Source of the DNA: Lachnospiraceae bacterium
Lineage (GTDB): Bacteria > Bacillota > Clostridia > Lachnospirales > Lachnospiraceae
Reading direction: 5' to 3'
NCBI GenBank assembly: GCA_014803415.1
Contig: JAAVBZ010000003.1
Span: 60,633 to 124,632, forward strand
DNA length: 64,000 nucleotides
Shown: one piece after another, positions 9,408-18,294 of the stretch
Numbering within the stretch: position 1 is the first letter of the stretch
Layout: every line of letters begins with the position of its first letter
Program-made: the position numbers and the translations under genes
Notes under the pieces: generated by a model
What the model was told of the DNA's origin: nothing
The model's input: only the letters and a program-made list of their open reading frames with translations
Databases searched by the model: none

Positions 9408-11002
9408 TAAACTGGCAGCGAAAATTGCTAAAAGAAGTGGTTCTTTACTGGAGCAGAGGAGCTACGCCCAGCCGTTCCCATAAGGAATATTACGCGGCTT
9501 CATCGGATTTTCCATGGGTCAGAGCCAGTGATCTAAAGGGCGGTATTCTGACAGAAGCAGAGCTATATCTGACCCCGGAGGGCGCAGATCAGATAAAAGG
9601 ACAGGCTCCGAAGGGAGCAGTGCTTTTGTCGGTTTCAGGTACCATTGGCAAGGTGGCAATTGCCGGTAGAGATTTAAAGACCAATCAGGCAGTTCTGTCA
9701 ATGGTCTTTGATGAAACTAAGGTTTTGACGAAATATGCATATTATTATTTCCAATATTACAGGCCATGGCTGGAAGCAAAGGCCAATACAGTGACCATAC
9801 CCAATCTCACCAGAACCCAGTTGGAAAACACCTATATTCTTTTTCCCTGCCTGGAAGAGCAAAAATATATCGTTGATCTTATGATGCGGGCAGAAGGGCT
9901 GTCAAGGAAGAATCAAAATACACTGGCAGCGATCGAACAGATACTTTACAGCGCCATGTATAAACAGCTGCAGTATTTATCCGGTGAAAGAAAGGAGCAG
10001 CAGCTTAGAGATTACCTGAGAGAGCCTGTGCTGCAGGGAATTGTAAGCAGCAAAAAAGAAGAGTCCAATTGTTGTTGTATCAATTCATTTCATGGAAAAG
10101 GCTGGGCTGTAAATGTGAATGAAGATGATGCCGCCTTCTGTGAATCCGGAGCGGATCTGCGTCAATATGCTTTAAAACAGGGTGATATTCTGATCAGGCG
10201 CTACAGGTTAGATTCAGAGAGCGGATGTCTGCTGGCAGCGGAAGATTTGGATGATGTAATATTTGGCAGAAACTTCTTTCGGATCCGAATAAGGGAGGAT
10301 AAGCTGCGGCCGGAATTTCTGGTAGTGTGGCTGTACTATTATTTCACATATTATAACACCATACAAGACAATGCCAAGGCTGTGTGGAATCAATCTTCTT
10401 TTTCCGATATTCCGATTCCGCCGGTACCTCTTGAAGTTCAGGATAAATTTGTTGAGATTGTTCGTAAAGCGTTGAAGATCCAGGATAAGATGGCAGAGAT
10501 GGAGAAAAAGACGGGGAGATTTTATCAGGCGCTTCTGGCATCGGCTTTAACATCGGATCTATCAAAGAATTATCGAAGCCGGCATCAGTTGGAGGAACCT
10601 GAGCTGTCCTTTATCGGGCGACATTATCAGGCAGCCGGACTGGAACATATTAAAGACAGCGGATTTGCCGCTAACCTAAAGTGGGAAACTTTATTTAACA
10701 ACAGAGAACGGAAAATGATAGAATATCTTTCGGAATTCCAAAAGGACGTTCTTCATAAATATGTAGAGATGAAAGAACCCGCTCCAATCCATGTGATATT
10801 TAAAAAGATCAGAGAAGAGCACAAAAGTTATGACAGAAGTTATTCCATTCAGGATGCTATTGCGGCAGTAAAGATCCTGGAGGGATGGGGATTTCTTAAC
10901 AGTACATTACCCGAAAAAATATATTTTGGTGAAGAGGCAATTACGGATCTTCATGGCGGCAGCATTACAATTCAAAAATATCAGATTCCCCTTAATGATT
11001 AG
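9404..11002 (+). CDS. Type I restriction specificity (HsdS-like) subunit with C-terminal extension
   Basis: Two TRD-like halves (VRASDLKGG...LLSVSGTIGKVAI...IPNLTRTQLENTYILFPCLEEQKYIVD; second half IPIPPVPLEVQDKFVEIVRKA) plus about 130 extra C-terminal residues; overlaps upstream stop. Confidence 0.8.
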   Translation: MINWQRKLLKEVVLYWSRGATPSRSHKEYYAASSDFPWVRASDLKGGILTEAELYLTPEGADQIKGQAPKGAVLLSVSGTIGKVAIAGRDLKTNQAVLSMVFDETKVLTKYAYYYFQYYRPWLEAKANTVTIPNLTRTQLENTYILFPCLEEQKYIVDLMMRAEGLSRKNQNTLAAIEQILYSAMYKQLQYLSGERKEQQLRDYLREPVLQGIVSSKKEESNCCCINSFHGKGWAVNVNEDDAAFCESGADLRQYALKQGDILIRRYRLDSESGCLLAAEDLDDVIFGRNFFRIRIREDKLRPEFLVVWLYYYFTYYNTIQDNAKAVWNQSSFSDIPIPPVPLEVQDKFVEIVRKALKIQDKMAEMEKKTGRFYQALLASALTSDLSKNYRSRHQLEEPELSFIGRHYQAAGLEHIKDSGFAANLKWETLFNNRERKMIEYLSEFQKDVLHKYVEMKEPAPIHVIFKKIREEHKSYDRSYSIQDAIAAVKILEGWGFLNSTLPEKIYFGEEAITDLHGGSITIQKYQIPLND

Positions 11003-11011
11003 GAGAAACAT

Positions 11012-12589
11012 ATGAAATTGGAATATATTTATCTGGATGGATACAAGGGTCTAAAAGACCTTTCCATACAGTTCAAGGAGCAGTCTTCGCCGGAGGCAAT
11101 TGATTTTTTGATAGGACGGAACGGCTCGGGAAAGTCAAGTGTGCTGGAAGCGATCGGGCTTATTTTTACCAGGATCATGCAAAATGAACTGCCGGGTTTT
11201 CCGTTTGAGATCAGATATCGTATGCCAGGCGGAGTCAGGATCTGCGTAAGACCACAGGAACAGACAACTTATGATGAAAGGGGACGCCGTAAAAAGCTTT
11301 TTGTAGAAGTGGAGCAGGATGGGGAAAGGCGCAGATATGACGCCATTCCAAATGAATATCTGCCGGACAGGATCATTACTTATTGTTCGGGAGCCAACAG
11401 TTCCATGGAAGAAATACTGGTTTCATCGCCCAGAGATTCCCTGGTAAGCGATCTCTATGATCTGTCTGTTCAGGAGAGAGAAGAGCAGGACTTGGAACTG
11501 AAAAATGAGATACTGGATTTTTACGAGCGTCTCGACGTAAATCCCCGTGTGCTTTATTTAGACGCGGTCACATCAAAATTTGTGCTGCCGGTACTTTGCG
11601 CCGTACTGCCGCTGGATATACGAAAAGAAAGCGGAAAGGAAGAGATCTTAAACTACTTCAGACTGAGAAATATGCTGACAGAGAGGCTGAACATGAATAT
11701 GATCCCTGTTGCATTTTCCTTCCAGGTAAATAACGATATGCTGGAAAGGGCTGATAAACTGCCGCAGATCAATATGCTTCGTCAGCTGATAGGAAATGAT
11801 GCATTAGAAAAAAGCGGATCGATCAATGATAAAGTAGTGACAAAGCTGTTATCTGCGGTCGCAGGAGAAGACGGTAGTATCCCAACAGAGTCTACAGTGC
11901 TGTTTTTATATGAACAGCTGGAACCTTCTGATGAGAAATCTTATTATCATCAGGAATTACAGAAGTTTTTTGATGGCAATCCGTTTATTCTGCTGTCCAC
12001 CCTGCTGACAGCATATCGCATGGGAATACTTAGTAATATTCATTTTTCGTACAGAAATGCAGGGGAGAGCGGCGTGTATGACACAGAAGCGTTCAGTGAT
12101 GGCGAGCTGATGTGGCTGGCCCGGGCCGGACTTGTTTTGATGTCACAGAAATACTGCGGGGAAAACACACTTTTTCTGTATGATGAACCTGATGTCCATT
12201 TTAATGATGACTGGAACAAAGACTTTATTAAGATGATCTATGAACTGAGCCGAGGCGCACATCATGAATTTTTGATCGCCACCCATTCCACCTTAATTCT
12301 GACAGACGCCATGTACGAACAGGTCAATCTCTTCGATAATCGCTCCGGAAAGAAAACAGAGGTAAAAAATATCAATATTTCCACCTTTGCTGCCCAGAGA
12401 GATGAGATATCGGATCAGATCTTTGATACGGAAGCCATCGGATCCTATGCTTCTGATTCTGTAGAGAGCATGATGCAAGAAACAGATCCGGAGAAAATGA
12501 AGGAAAATATAGAGAAACTGGGACCGGGGTATGAGAGGTTTCGTATGTATGAGCAGTTGTATGCGCTTATGGACAGGCTTAAGGAGTGA
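11012..12589 (+). CDS. AAA/ABC-type ATPase (AAA_21/OLD/PtuA-like), restriction-system associated
   Basis: Walker A GRNGSGKSS, SDGELMWLARAG signature-like, Walker B NTLFLYDEPDVH, switch ATHSTLIL. Confidence 0.85.
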   Translation: MKLEYIYLDGYKGLKDLSIQFKEQSSPEAIDFLIGRNGSGKSSVLEAIGLIFTRIMQNELPGFPFEIRYRMPGGVRICVRPQEQTTYDERGRRKKLFVEVEQDGERRRYDAIPNEYLPDRIITYCSGANSSMEEILVSSPRDSLVSDLYDLSVQEREEQDLELKNEILDFYERLDVNPRVLYLDAVTSKFVLPVLCAVLPLDIRKESGKEEILNYFRLRNMLTERLNMNMIPVAFSFQVNNDMLERADKLPQINMLRQLIGNDALEKSGSINDKVVTKLLSAVAGEDGSIPTESTVLFLYEQLEPSDEKSYYHQELQKFFDGNPFILLSTLLTAYRMGILSNIHFSYRNAGESGVYDTEAFSDGELMWLARAGLVLMSQKYCGENTLFLYDEPDVHFNDDWNKDFIKMIYELSRGAHHEFLIATHSTLILTDAMYEQVNLFDNRSGKKTEVKNINISTFAAQRDEISDQIFDTEAIGSYASDSVESMMQETDPEKMKENIEKLGPGYERFRMYEQLYALMDRLKE

Positions 12590-12610
12590 GGTGATATTAT
12601 TTTCTGGGAA

Positions 12611-13690
12611 ATGGATATAAGAAATCATGAAGCTGACCTGAAATGCATTAATGACTATCTGTTGTCATTTTTTGAATTTGCGGCAAACTCTTCAAATGCT
12701 GTGTTTGATGAAAATGAGTGGCTGGCGTTCAAACCTGGTGACGGAAAGTGGCTTTATTCCCGTTATAAAAGGGAGGTTCAGACAGGCAATAGGATAAAAC
12801 AGGCGATCGATGGGATTTTTGCCATGGACAAGCCGCAGAGAAACGTGGTCTATCAGGCAATTGCACATGATATGAAATTTGCTGAAGATCTTGCGAATAG
12901 CTTTGAATTTCAGACAATACAGCTGGAAGCAAAAGCGCAGGAACTGATCAAAGCTTTCTTTCTTTATTTTTATGAAAATGCGCTAAGCAGCTCCTGGTTT
13001 GAGATCGACGGTCTTTCAATGCCGCGTTTTGGAAGAGATGAATTTGCGGAAGAATATTTTAAGGGGGAAAATGAGAATATCCGGTTTATTTGCCCGGTCT
13101 GTCTGCAGACTGTTACGGACGGTATGCTGGAAGAGCATATTGAGCATTATTTTCCCAAAGCATATATTCCCTGCCTGGCACTGCATCCAAATAATCTTTA
13201 TTTTATCTGTGGAGTCTGCAACGGAAGATATAAGCAAGATAAGAAATACTCAGATAATGGCAATACCGATATTCGTAAAATATTTCTTCCTTATGCGGAC
13301 ACAGTCAAAGATAAGGTGGCAGTTAAATTTGAACATAAGATAAAAGAAGATACGATAGACTTTGTCCCGGCTGATATAAATGAAGACTATATTGAGGACA
13401 AGATCGAAACATTTAATTACTATTTTCAACTGCCGCAGCGCTGGTCCAAGTCTCTTGAACGCTATAATATGACTGCTTATAGAAAGTACAAAAGGCGAAA
13501 TCCGACGAATAAAGAAAAACTAAAGCACATGATAGAAAAGGACGCAAAGGATATCAGAACGGATCTGAATATCCGGCCGGAAATGTATCTGGAAGGACAG
13601 TATCTGGAATGGCTGGGCAGTGTACAGCTGAGGGCTTTTTACTCAAATGTGAAGCATGAGGGGAAGAAAGCAGTGGTGGTTGAGGATTAG
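12611..13690 (+). CDS. HNH endonuclease
   Basis: CPVCLQTV...EEHIEHYFPKAYIPCLALHPNNLYFICGVCNGRYKQDK: two CxxC pairs around H-x-x-E-H ... N-x8-C-N. Confidence 0.8.
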   Translation: MDIRNHEADLKCINDYLLSFFEFAANSSNAVFDENEWLAFKPGDGKWLYSRYKREVQTGNRIKQAIDGIFAMDKPQRNVVYQAIAHDMKFAEDLANSFEFQTIQLEAKAQELIKAFFLYFYENALSSSWFEIDGLSMPRFGRDEFAEEYFKGENENIRFICPVCLQTVTDGMLEEHIEHYFPKAYIPCLALHPNNLYFICGVCNGRYKQDKKYSDNGNTDIRKIFLPYADTVKDKVAVKFEHKIKEDTIDFVPADINEDYIEDKIETFNYYFQLPQRWSKSLERYNMTAYRKYKRRNPTNKEKLKHMIEKDAKDIRTDLNIRPEMYLEGQYLEWLGSVQLRAFYSNVKHEGKKAVVVED

Positions 13691-13699
13691 GGATTATTT

Positions 13700-14436
13700 G
13701 TGATATGGAATTGTTATGTATTGAGTCATTTTAACCGCTATCTAACGGTTGGCGGTTTCCCGGAACTTGTACTATCGGATGATGATATCTATGCACAGAG
13801 AATGCTCCGTGAAGATGTGGTTGATAAAGTTATTAAGCACGATGTGCTGACTTTGTTTAATATACGCAGTCCTTTGTTGATGGAAAACTGTTTTTATACC
13901 TTTGCATGAACTCAACGAGAATTTTTAATGCAACTACAGCGGCGAAGGAACTTGAAAATATATCAGTAATAACGATTGACAGCTATATTGAAGCTCTGGA
14001 AATGTCCAATCTCATTTATCTGGCAAAGCCTATTGATGTGGGAAGTAAAGGTACGTTAAAAGGAAAGCCCCCAATTTTTATTGCGGATACTGCTATTCGC
14101 AATGCAGTATTGATGATTGAAGATGTATTGTCAGAAGAAGATGAACTTGGAATTATGGTGGAAACTGCAGTTTACAAGCAGATTGTATCCTTTTATCAAG
14201 GTAGTACGGTACAGCTTGGTTATTTCAGAAAAGCAAAGGATAATCAGAAAGAGGTTGTTGTTGTCGTAGAATTGCCCCGTCAGAAAATTCTCTGCGAAGT
14301 AAAATATCGTAATAATTCTCATATTTCTGCCACGGATGCCATTGTAGAATTATGTCAGGATGAAAGGACTAAAGTGACTAACGCTTTTTTGGATTCCGAA
14401 GCTGCGGAAGTGCAATATATACAAAATATGCTTTAA
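13700..14436 (+). pseudogene. DUF4143-type AAA+ ATPase C-terminal fragment, truncated at both ends and frameshifted
   Basis: ORFs 13700-13909 and 13906-14436 rejoin by one base in the A run (GAAAACTG to GAAAAACTG gives MEKLFLYLCMNST); GGFPEL, FIADTAIRNAVL, ETAVYKQI, EVKYRN; N-terminal AAA domain missing. Confidence 0.75.
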
Positions 14437-14456
14437 ATGGTATACTATCTAGTATA
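14418..14456 (+). promoter_or_regulatory. Promoter/operator copy 1: TATACA-N17-TATACT with inverted repeat TATACTA-tc-TAGTATA
   Basis: Same architecture as 16116-16155 and 27282-27321. Confidence 0.6.
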
Positions 14457-14555
14457 TATTTATTTTCCAGTATTTACTGATTAATACAAGTTATCATTGT
14501 CTTTTAGATATAATTTTAATAAAAATAGGAAAATAGAGATGGAGAGGATGAAAAT

Positions 14556-14831
14556 GTGTCTAAAGAAATAATTCAAGTAAACCACAATATGTCAAAAGAG
14601 ATGATTCAAGCAAATCAGTAGGGGATTTGCCATACCATCATATCCCGCGCCTTGTTTCAAGCAAGCGGTGTATCTTATAATATATATAGGCGATTATTTC
14701 TTCAAAGCAAATATTGGATTTTACGGATTGGCGGAGTTGAACGATTTATGTGGAAGTATGTAAATAATAAGCTTGAGGATGTTTCAAAAAAAGAAGGACG
14801 TCACTTATTAGTTGAATTAAAAAAGAACTAG
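14556..14831 (+). pseudogene. Remnant of SAM methyltransferase homologous to the 27349-28104 gene
   Basis: 5' piece atgtcaaaagagatgattcaagcaaatcag... and 3' piece encoding LFLQSKYWILRIGGVERFMWKYVNNKLEDVSKKEGRHLLVELKKN match the intact copy; middle deleted. Confidence 0.8.
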
Positions 14832-14926
14832 GAGTTAACATATTTACTTTTAAAACAGCTTAGTTGGATACACAGATAGATGACCAGGGGATAAAATTTT
14901 TAGAAGAGCAGAGATAGAGGGAAAGC

Positions 14927-15895
14927 ATGCAGTTCAAAACAATACCGATAGCAATGATATGTGACAAAAATTTTATAATGCAGACCTGTGTTGCACTGAC
15001 TTCCATGTACCTTAATAAAGATGCAGATACAATATATGAGATATATGTGATTCTGGTTGAAAGTGAAGGAAAAGAAGCAGATAGTATAAAAGAACTGAGC
15101 AGTGATAATTTTAATATTCATATTTTGATGATGTCATTGGAAAAGTACAGGAATATAAAGCAGATAGCACATGTGCCGCTGGCAAGTCTGGTTAAATTTG
15201 ATATATGTGATCTGATTTCGGAGTATAGCAAGATATTGTATCTGGATGGAGATATCATAGTACGCCAGGATCTTTGGCAGATTTACAGTACAGAGTTAGA
15301 AGATAACTATGTGGCTGGTGTACCACATTCACTGGGTATAGTGACCAGTGAACACAAGCTGAACGGAGGAGTGTTGCTTTTCAATGCAGAAAAAATCAGG
15401 AATGAAAAGCTGAGAGATGTGTTTGTAAGTACCAGGCAGAGCATGGGCGACCGGAAATCTATGGATCAGGAAACTTTTCATGTAGTATTTGGAGAGAAAA
15501 AAAAGTATCTGTGTCCTAAATATAATGTGATGGTAGATAAGATAAACTATGAAAAGAAATATTATTCCTTGAGAGAATATAACAATTACTTTAAAACAGA
15601 TTATCATACTTATAAAGAAATTATTAATTCGGCCGTGATTATGCATTTTACGGGAGCTGCAAAACCATGGAAGTATAAATTCGGAAATGGGACAAAAGAG
15701 TGGCTTCGATACTATCGTATGACTTTTCCAGATAATAATACTCTTCCAAGAAGAGGAAGAGCCTTTTTTATAGCAGAACAGGTCAAACAGAATGGTATAC
15801 GAAGCTTATACTGGATGCTGAAAGATCAAATACTGGCATTTATCGGAGCGAATCTGGAAATTTATATTGATAAGTCTTATGGAAAATGGAACTAA
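14927..15895 (+). CDS. Glycosyltransferase family 8
   Basis: MQTCVALTSMYLNK, KILYLDGDIIVRQDL (DxD), NGGVLLFNAEKIR, HFTGAAKPWKY. Confidence 0.9.
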   Translation: MQFKTIPIAMICDKNFIMQTCVALTSMYLNKDADTIYEIYVILVESEGKEADSIKELSSDNFNIHILMMSLEKYRNIKQIAHVPLASLVKFDICDLISEYSKILYLDGDIIVRQDLWQIYSTELEDNYVAGVPHSLGIVTSEHKLNGGVLLFNAEKIRNEKLRDVFVSTRQSMGDRKSMDQETFHVVFGEKKKYLCPKYNVMVDKINYEKKYYSLREYNNYFKTDYHTYKEIINSAVIMHFTGAAKPWKYKFGNGTKEWLRYYRMTFPDNNTLPRRGRAFFIAEQVKQNGIRSLYWMLKDQILAFIGANLEIYIDKSYGKWN

Positions 15896-15904
15896 ATATC
15901 AGTG

Positions 15905-16090
15905 CAGAAGTATTTGCCACACAATCCGGTTTATTCTCCCTCCTTGGTATGACGCCAAAATATACTTTTGTTTTAGAAATTTCATGCTTTTCAGCAAAAA
16001 TCACCAAATTTGATCTGATTACAAGATATTTCGATATTTCCAATTTCTTGCTAAATCTAATCTTTCGAGCGGAAGTTGGATCAATACTTG
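15905..16090 (-). pseudogene. Remnant of NAD-dependent epimerase/reductase homologous to 26291-27166
   Basis: Minus-strand translation KVYFGVIPRRENKPDCVANTSAL vs KVYFGAIPMRENEPDCVADVSKL; second block at 16048-16079 matches about 26868-26899. Confidence 0.75.
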
Positions 16091-16115
16091 TGTGAAATTG
16101 AAACAGGCAGGCAAC

Positions 16116-16155
16116 TATACAAAATATCCTTTAGGTGGTATACTAATTTAGTATA
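16116..16155 (+). promoter_or_regulatory. Promoter/operator copy 2: TATACA-N17-TATACT with palindrome TATACTAATTTAGTATA
   Basis: Direct reading; upstream of radical SAM gene. Confidence 0.65.
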
Positions 16156-16178
16156 TTTTAAATAAAGAGAGGTATACC

Positions 16179-17180
16179 ATGGCTAAAAGAACACTTTATG
16201 GAACTGTTATTGTAACATATAGATGCAATGCGAGATGCAATATGTGTGATTGCTTCAAGGATCCCAGTAAGCCAAGTGAAGAGATTACTCTTGAAGAGAT
16301 TAAAAAACTACCGGAAATGGCATTTACCAATATAACGGGAGGGGAGCCTTTTGTCAGACAGGACATTCCTGATATCGTAAGGGAGTTATATAAAAAGTCA
16401 GATCGTATCGTTATTTCTACTAATGGTTATTTTACGGACAGGATCATCGCTTTATGTAAGGAATTTCCCAAGGTAGGAATACGTATCAGTATAGAGGGTT
16501 TGCAGGAAACTAACGATAAGATCAGAGGAATACCTGATGGCTTTAACCGTGGATACAATACGCTTAAAACATTGGTGGAAATGGGCCATCCGGATGTGGG
16601 TTTCGGCATGACAGTACAGGATATGAACTGTGAGGATCTGGTACCGTTGTATCAATTATCAGACGAGTTGGGGATGGAGTTTGCCACTGCCACTTTACAC
16701 AACTCTTTTTATTTTAGAAAAACGGATAATAAGATTGACGATAAACTGAAGGTTTCTCAAAATTTTGAGAAGCTGATCAATGAGCTTTTAAAGAGCAGAT
16801 CACCCAAGAAATGGTTCAGAGCATATTTTAATCATGGTCTGATCAATTATATTTATGGAAACAAACGTCTGCTTCCTTGTGATATGTCCAAGAACGCGTT
16901 CTTTATTGACCCTTTCTGTGATGTGATCCCCTGCAATGGCATGGCTCAGAAAGCTGTTATGGGTAATTTAAAGGAACAGAGCTGGGATGAGCTTTGGAAT
17001 TCCGAGCAGGCGGAAAAGGTACGTGAATGTACACGTAAATGTGACAGGAATTGCTGGATGATAGGAAGTGCGTCTCCGGCCATGCATAAATATATCTGGG
17101 TGCCCGGCTGGTGGGTAGTTAAACACAAATTCTTAAAAGGCGGCAAATATAGTCTGAAAGAAAATAAATGGATGGATTAG
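16179..17180 (+). CDS. Radical SAM protein with SPASM-like C-terminal Cys cluster
   Basis: CNARCNMCDCF (CxxxCxxC), TGGEPF, C-terminal PFCDVIPCNGMAQKAVMGNLKEQSWDELWNSEQAEKVRECTRKCDRNC. Confidence 0.85.
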   Translation: MAKRTLYGTVIVTYRCNARCNMCDCFKDPSKPSEEITLEEIKKLPEMAFTNITGGEPFVRQDIPDIVRELYKKSDRIVISTNGYFTDRIIALCKEFPKVGIRISIEGLQETNDKIRGIPDGFNRGYNTLKTLVEMGHPDVGFGMTVQDMNCEDLVPLYQLSDELGMEFATATLHNSFYFRKTDNKIDDKLKVSQNFEKLINELLKSRSPKKWFRAYFNHGLINYIYGNKRLLPCDMSKNAFFIDPFCDVIPCNGMAQKAVMGNLKEQSWDELWNSEQAEKVRECTRKCDRNCWMIGSASPAMHKYIWVPGWWVVKHKFLKGGKYSLKENKWMD

Positions 17181-17183
17181 GAT

Positions 17184-18290
17184 ATGAAAATACTTCATTT
17201 ATTAAGCGGCGGCGGCATAGGCGGCATCGAAGTTTTATGTCGGGATATTGCAAAATTAAGCCAGGAACAGAATGAATTCTGTTTTCTTTATGATGGCGGT
17301 GCCATTGCCGATGAAATGAAAGAGAAGAATATTCCGGTTTATCTGTATTATACAGAGAAACTGCCTGGAAGAATGCATAAACTAATACAGCTGGTAAAAA
17401 GGGAAAAATACGATGTGGTAATCGTTCATCATGAGGGAATTGGAATATATGCCTTCTATTTAACCCTGTTATATCGGTTCAGAAAAATTAAATTCATAAA
17501 ATATCTGCATTGCTCTTTTGAGGAAAAATATTTTTATGAGGGAAACAGGGTAAAGGACTGGCTCAATTACCATATACTAAAAAAGACATTGAATAAATCG
17601 GATTGTATGATCGCGGTCTCTGAGTTTGTAAAGAAGAGTTACTGCAATGAGTTTAGATGTAATGAAGATAAAGTAAAAGTAATCTATAATGGTATTGAGC
17701 TGATTCAGGAGAGAGAAGAAAAGAGGCAAGAGGATTTTGGACAAGATCCGGTTACACTTCTTTATATCGGCCGTCTGATAGAAGGAAAGGGCGTTGACCT
17801 TTTGCTTAGGGCCATGCAAAAGTTGATAGAAGCAGGAGAAAATTTGGAGCTTATAATATTGGGTGATGGACCGGAACGCTTTAAGTGTGAGAAACTGGCA
17901 AGGAAGCTTAAGATAGAAAGCAAGGTACATTTTGAAGGTTATCAGACGGAAAAACAGCGATATTATGATAGAGCAGATATATTTGTTTGTCCATCTCGCT
18001 GGGAAGCCTTTGGGATTTCCATTGTAGAAGCCCTTGCACAGGAAATGATCTGTGTAGCGAGCAACGTGGGCGGTATTCCGGAAATTGTAGAAGATGGTAA
18101 AGATGGTTTTTTATTTGAAAGCGGTAATGTTGATGATCTGACAGAAGCGCTGAAGAAAGCGACCAATTGTTTTATTAGCAGCAGGTACTTTGATGTGGCA
18201 GCAGCTGCAAGACAAAAAAGCAGGAAATTTGATATAAATAATATGATATATGATCTGCAGGGAGTCTGCAGAGAATTAATTGAGGGATGA
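17184..18290 (+). CDS. Glycosyltransferase family 4
   Basis: GGIGGIEVLCRDIAKLS, LLYIGRLIEGKGVDLLLRAM, RWEAFGISIVEALAQ. Confidence 0.9.
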   Translation: MKILHLLSGGGIGGIEVLCRDIAKLSQEQNEFCFLYDGGAIADEMKEKNIPVYLYYTEKLPGRMHKLIQLVKREKYDVVIVHHEGIGIYAFYLTLLYRFRKIKFIKYLHCSFEEKYFYEGNRVKDWLNYHILKKTLNKSDCMIAVSEFVKKSYCNEFRCNEDKVKVIYNGIELIQEREEKRQEDFGQDPVTLLYIGRLIEGKGVDLLLRAMQKLIEAGENLELIILGDGPERFKCEKLARKLKIESKVHFEGYQTEKQRYYDRADIFVCPSRWEAFGISIVEALAQEMICVASNVGGIPEIVEDGKDGFLFESGNVDDLTEALKKATNCFISSRYFDVAAAARQKSRKFDINNMIYDLQGVCRELIEG

Positions 18291-18294
18291 TCAG

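Noticed and set aside
7902-11002. Standard type I R-M (HsdMS) call for the methylase and specificity genes alone
   Set aside because: No HsdR in the window, a non-canonical methylase motif, an extended S subunit and tight linkage to AAA and HNH genes make a plain HsdRMS call unsupported.
6755-14436. Integrative element with intact integrase and att sites
   Set aside because: No intact integrase or transposase and no convincing flanking direct repeat found; only a weak recombinase-like remnant at 7704-7868.
15886-16095. 69-aa plus-strand ORF upstream of the radical SAM gene, considered as a RiPP precursor
   Set aside because: The DNA is a decayed minus-strand epimerase fragment, so the plus-strand peptide is incidental.
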